A program made the translations under genes and the position numbers. A stretch of 6,223 nucleotides of DNA. It comes from Clostridiaceae bacterium. GTDB taxonomy: Bacteria > Bacillota_A > Clostridia > Acetivibrionales > Acetivibrionaceae. Position 1 is the first letter of the stretch. Every line of letters begins with the position of its first letter. Below the pieces are notes generated by a model, which ran no database searches, was not told the origin of the DNA, and worked only from the letters and a program-made list of their open reading frames with translations. The DNA lies in NCBI GenBank assembly GCA_012513545.1, contig JAAZCB010000047.1, positions 1 to 6,223 on the forward strand. The letters run 5' to 3'. This document shows, piece after piece, positions 4,068 to 6,223 of the stretch.

Positions 4068-5846
4068 ATTATGGCGTATCTATTGAGATTCGATTTTAGA
4101 TTTGAAAGTATTCCTGAAAGGCATTCACAGCCAATATTAAGACTAGTTGTAATAGCTACATGTGTAAAGATTATAGTATTTATACTCTTCAGACTATACA
4201 ATAGCCTTTGGAAATATGCAGGAACGTATGAAATGGGGTTAATAGTCGGAGCAGTTTTTGTAGGCAATTCGATAATGATATCCTATGTATATTTATCTAA
4301 GACATCTGTGCCAAGAAGTATATTCCTTATTTGTATGCTGACAGATACATTCCTTTTAGCGGGAGTAAGGTTTGCGTACCGTATATTAAGAAGAGTTATC
4401 AGAGGCGAAATAGTGAGGGTTAAGGGCTCAAAAAGAGTATTAATATTCGGAGGTGGAGATGCAGGTGCAATAATCGTAAAGGAAATGAAGATGCATCCCG
4501 AATTAAAAAGCACACCAGTAGCTATAGTTGATGACAATTTGTTCAAGCAGGGAAAGAAAATAAACGGTGTACCCATTGTAGGTCAGAGAAAGGACATTGC
4601 AGCAGTAGTTGAAAAATACCAAATAGATGAGATAATAATTGCTACTCCATCTGCAAGTAATAAAGATATAAATGAAATATTTACAGAATGCTCAAAAGCC
4701 CAGTGTAAAGTAAGAATATTACCTTCTGTATCGCAGCTTATTGACGAATCGGTAGTGATGCAAAAAGTAAGAGATGTAAATATTGAAGACTTGCTTGGAA
4801 GGGAACCTATAAACCTTGATGTAAATGAGGTTTCCTCATACATTAAGAATCAGGTGGTTCTCATAACTGGTGGCGGAGGGTCCATTGGTTCAGAACTTTG
4901 CAGGCAAATTGCAGGCTTTTCTCCTAAAAAGCTTATAATACTTGATAATTATGAGAATAATGCCTATGATATTCAAAATGAGTTGTTGCATAATAACCCT
5001 GAATTAGAACTCTATACAATTATTGCAAACATAAGAGAAAAACAGAGAATTGACAGCATATTTAATATGTACAAGCCTGACGTTGTGTTCCATGCAGCAG
5101 CACATAAACATGTTCCATTAATGGAGGCTAATCCTTCCGAAGCTATTAAGAATAACGTTTTTGGAACACTAAATGTTGCTGAATGTGCAGATAAATATGG
5201 TGTAAAACGTTTTGTGTTTATTTCTACAGACAAAGCTGTTAACCCAACAAACATAATGGGAGCAACAAAGAGAATTGCTGAAATGGTCATTCAGGCAATA
5301 AACCGGAACAGCAAAACAGAATTTGTTGCTGTAAGGTTTGGAAATGTTTTAGGTAGCAACGGAAGTGTAATACCTTTATTCAAAAAGCAGATTGAACAGG
5401 GGGGGCCTGTTACTGTGACACATCCGGAGGTTACACGGTTTTTTATGACTATACCTGAGGCTGTTCAATTGGTTATACAGGCAGGTGCAATGGCAAAAGG
5501 CGGGGAAATATTTGTGCTGGATATGGGCGAACCAGTTAAAATCTGTGATTTGGCAAAAAACTTGATAAAATTGTCTGGGTTCGAACCTGATGTAGATATT
5601 GATATTGAGTATACAGGTCTTAGACCTGGAGAAAAGCTTTACGAAGAACTGCTCCTTAAAGAAGAGGGACTTGAATCCACTAAGAATAACAAGATATACG
5701 TTGCTAAGCCAATTCATACTGATTTGGCACTTTTAAGGAGAGAATTGGATTGTCTTAAAGACATAATTATGACAGATTCGGAAGAAATTTCAGAGTATAT
5801 AAAGCTCATTGTACCGACCTATAAAAAGGCTGAAAACGGAAATTAG
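4061..5846 (+). pseudogene. 3' part of membrane-anchored nucleotide-sugar 4,6-dehydratase/epimerase (WbpM/CapD/EpsC type), disrupted by IS
   Basis: With 239-304 this restores a 614-residue protein, typical for the large FlaA1/WbpM/CapD subfamily. These inner-membrane enzymes convert UDP-GlcNAc-type sugars to 4-keto-6-deoxy intermediates for capsule, exopolysaccharide or glycan synthesis. In restored numbering, transmembrane helices lie near 9-28, 44-66, 78-98 and 106-126, with the conserved RLYNSLWKYAG at 64-74. A first Rossmann-like domain has GGGDAG (150-155). The catalytic extended-SDR domain has GGGGSIGSEL (290-299), and STDKAVNPTNIMGATKR (408-424) carries the active-site block. There Met419 replaces the usual Tyr before Lys423, the S/T-M-K variant known for WbpM-type members. 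The end LRPGEKLYEELL is also conserved. The IS removes the first 22 codons, the ribosome-binding site and half of helix 1. The frame stays open upstream through the IS end, but ATG 4071 has no Shine-Dalgarno. The gene is probably silent or weakly expressed; the exact sugar substrate cannot be read from sequence. Confidence 0.93.
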
Positions 5847-5955
5847 ACAGAAGTTCTAAATTTTAGCAGACTCTTAATATTATATGAGTGCTAAATATAA
5901 CCACTGGTGTTACAAAATTTATGTAATAAAGTCTCTAGGGCATTTAGTTTCTCTC

Positions 5956-5994
5956 GATTACGCCTCCTTCACTTCGTTCAAAAGAGGCGTAATC
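5956..5994. repeat. 11-bp perfect stem-loop between convergent genes
   Basis: GATTACGCCTC (5956-5966) pairs perfectly with GAGGCGTAATC (5984-5994) around a 17-nt loop (CTTCACTTCGTTCAAAA). It lies 109 bp after the dehydratase stop and 49 bp after the convergent Spo0E-like stop. Neither side carries a U run, so it is not a typical rho-independent terminator. It could be a dispersed palindromic (REP-like) repeat or a bidirectional transcript-end hairpin. The rest of 5847-6043 shows only a weak 5-bp stem (6001-6005 with 6016-6020). Confidence 0.6.
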
Positions 5995-6043
5995 AAGAAG
6001 GGCAACCCTAATGAATTGCCATAAAATTAATATATTCTAAATG

Positions 6044-6223
6044 CTATAAAGACATACATTTTAAGGAAGTTTCAGAATAACATATGTTAAACTTAAAATG
6101 CTTGTCCCTTTTACAGTTTTTATTATAATGGTCTAAAACTTTGTCTAGTCTCCTGCTATAATGCTGAACTTCTTCGTCTAGAAGGTCAAAATCCTTCATT
6201 TCGATTAGTGTGTTTAACTTGAG
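6044..6223 (-). CDS. Spo0E-like sporulation regulatory protein, 5'-truncated by window edge
   Basis: On the minus strand the frame is open from the last base of the window to a TAG at 6046-6044, giving 59 residues. The segment LNTLIE, then LLDEEVQHYSRRLDKVLDHY, matches the Spo0E-like helical hairpin: a first helix ending in a leucine-rich turn, then 'D-x-EV-x-x-x-S-x-x-LD-x-x-L-x-x-Y'. The family signature SQELD appears here as SRRLD. Spo0E-family proteins are small cytosolic phosphatases that dephosphorylate Spo0A~P and delay sporulation. After the motif comes a lysine-rich, cysteine-containing tail (NKNCKRDKHFKF to KCMSL) of about 25 residues with no evident match. An in-frame ATG (codon 9) is unlikely to be the start, as it would cut off helix 1. 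The gene is too short and partial to define which phosphorelay it serves. It converges on the dehydratase gene. Confidence 0.7.
   Translation of the reverse strand, partial: LKLNTLIEMKDFDLLDEEVQHYSRRLDKVLDHYNKNCKRDKHFKFNICYSETSLKCMSL

Noticed and set aside
4001..5717. Several minus-strand frames of 86-113 codons opposite the dehydratase gene
   Set aside because: They are shadows of the plus-strand coding frame, with no ribosome-binding sites or recognisable motifs.

Overview
The window is AT-rich and looks like chromosome from an endospore-forming clostridial Firmicute. That placement is an inference. It rests on AT-rich codon use, G-rich Shine-Dalgarno sequences, a Spo0E-like regulator fragment at the right edge, and a WbpM/CapD/EpsC-type polysaccharide gene. 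The species cannot be fixed from the sequence alone.

The central event is a 3756-bp IS21-family insertion (305-4060) inside a polysaccharide-biosynthesis gene. The host gene starts at 239, is interrupted after codon 22, and resumes at 4061. A 7-bp direct repeat, GTCGTTA (298-304 and 4061-4067), flanks the element. Removing the element and one repeat copy restores an uninterrupted 614-codon reading frame for a membrane-anchored nucleotide-sugar 4,6-dehydratase/epimerase. The insertion splits its first transmembrane helix and separates the body of the gene from its start codon and native ribosome-binding site.

The element is transcribed right to left. istA (DDE transposase, 3906-2371) overlaps istB (AAA+ helper ATPase, 2378-1614). 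A third gene follows (1507-659): an apparent ribbon-helix-helix DNA-binding head joined to about 215 residues of coiled coil. Its upstream gap holds a candidate promoter and a cluster of TGTTTACA-like half-sites that look like an operator. A perfect 12-bp-stem terminator (598-637) closes the unit. Both ends carry tandem CCGGA-pair units of about 22 bp, three on the left and four on the right, as expected for transposase-binding arrays. The right innermost unit overlaps the predicted istA -35 box. Most IS21-family elements are about 2-2.5 kb with only istA and istB, so the third gene and its control region are the most interesting part of the window.

Flanks: at 1-129 is the 3' end of an unidentified gene on the same strand as the dehydratase. 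After the dehydratase stop (5846) there is an intergenic region with an 11-bp-stem hairpin. A 5'-truncated, convergent Spo0E-like gene (6223-6044) runs off the right edge.
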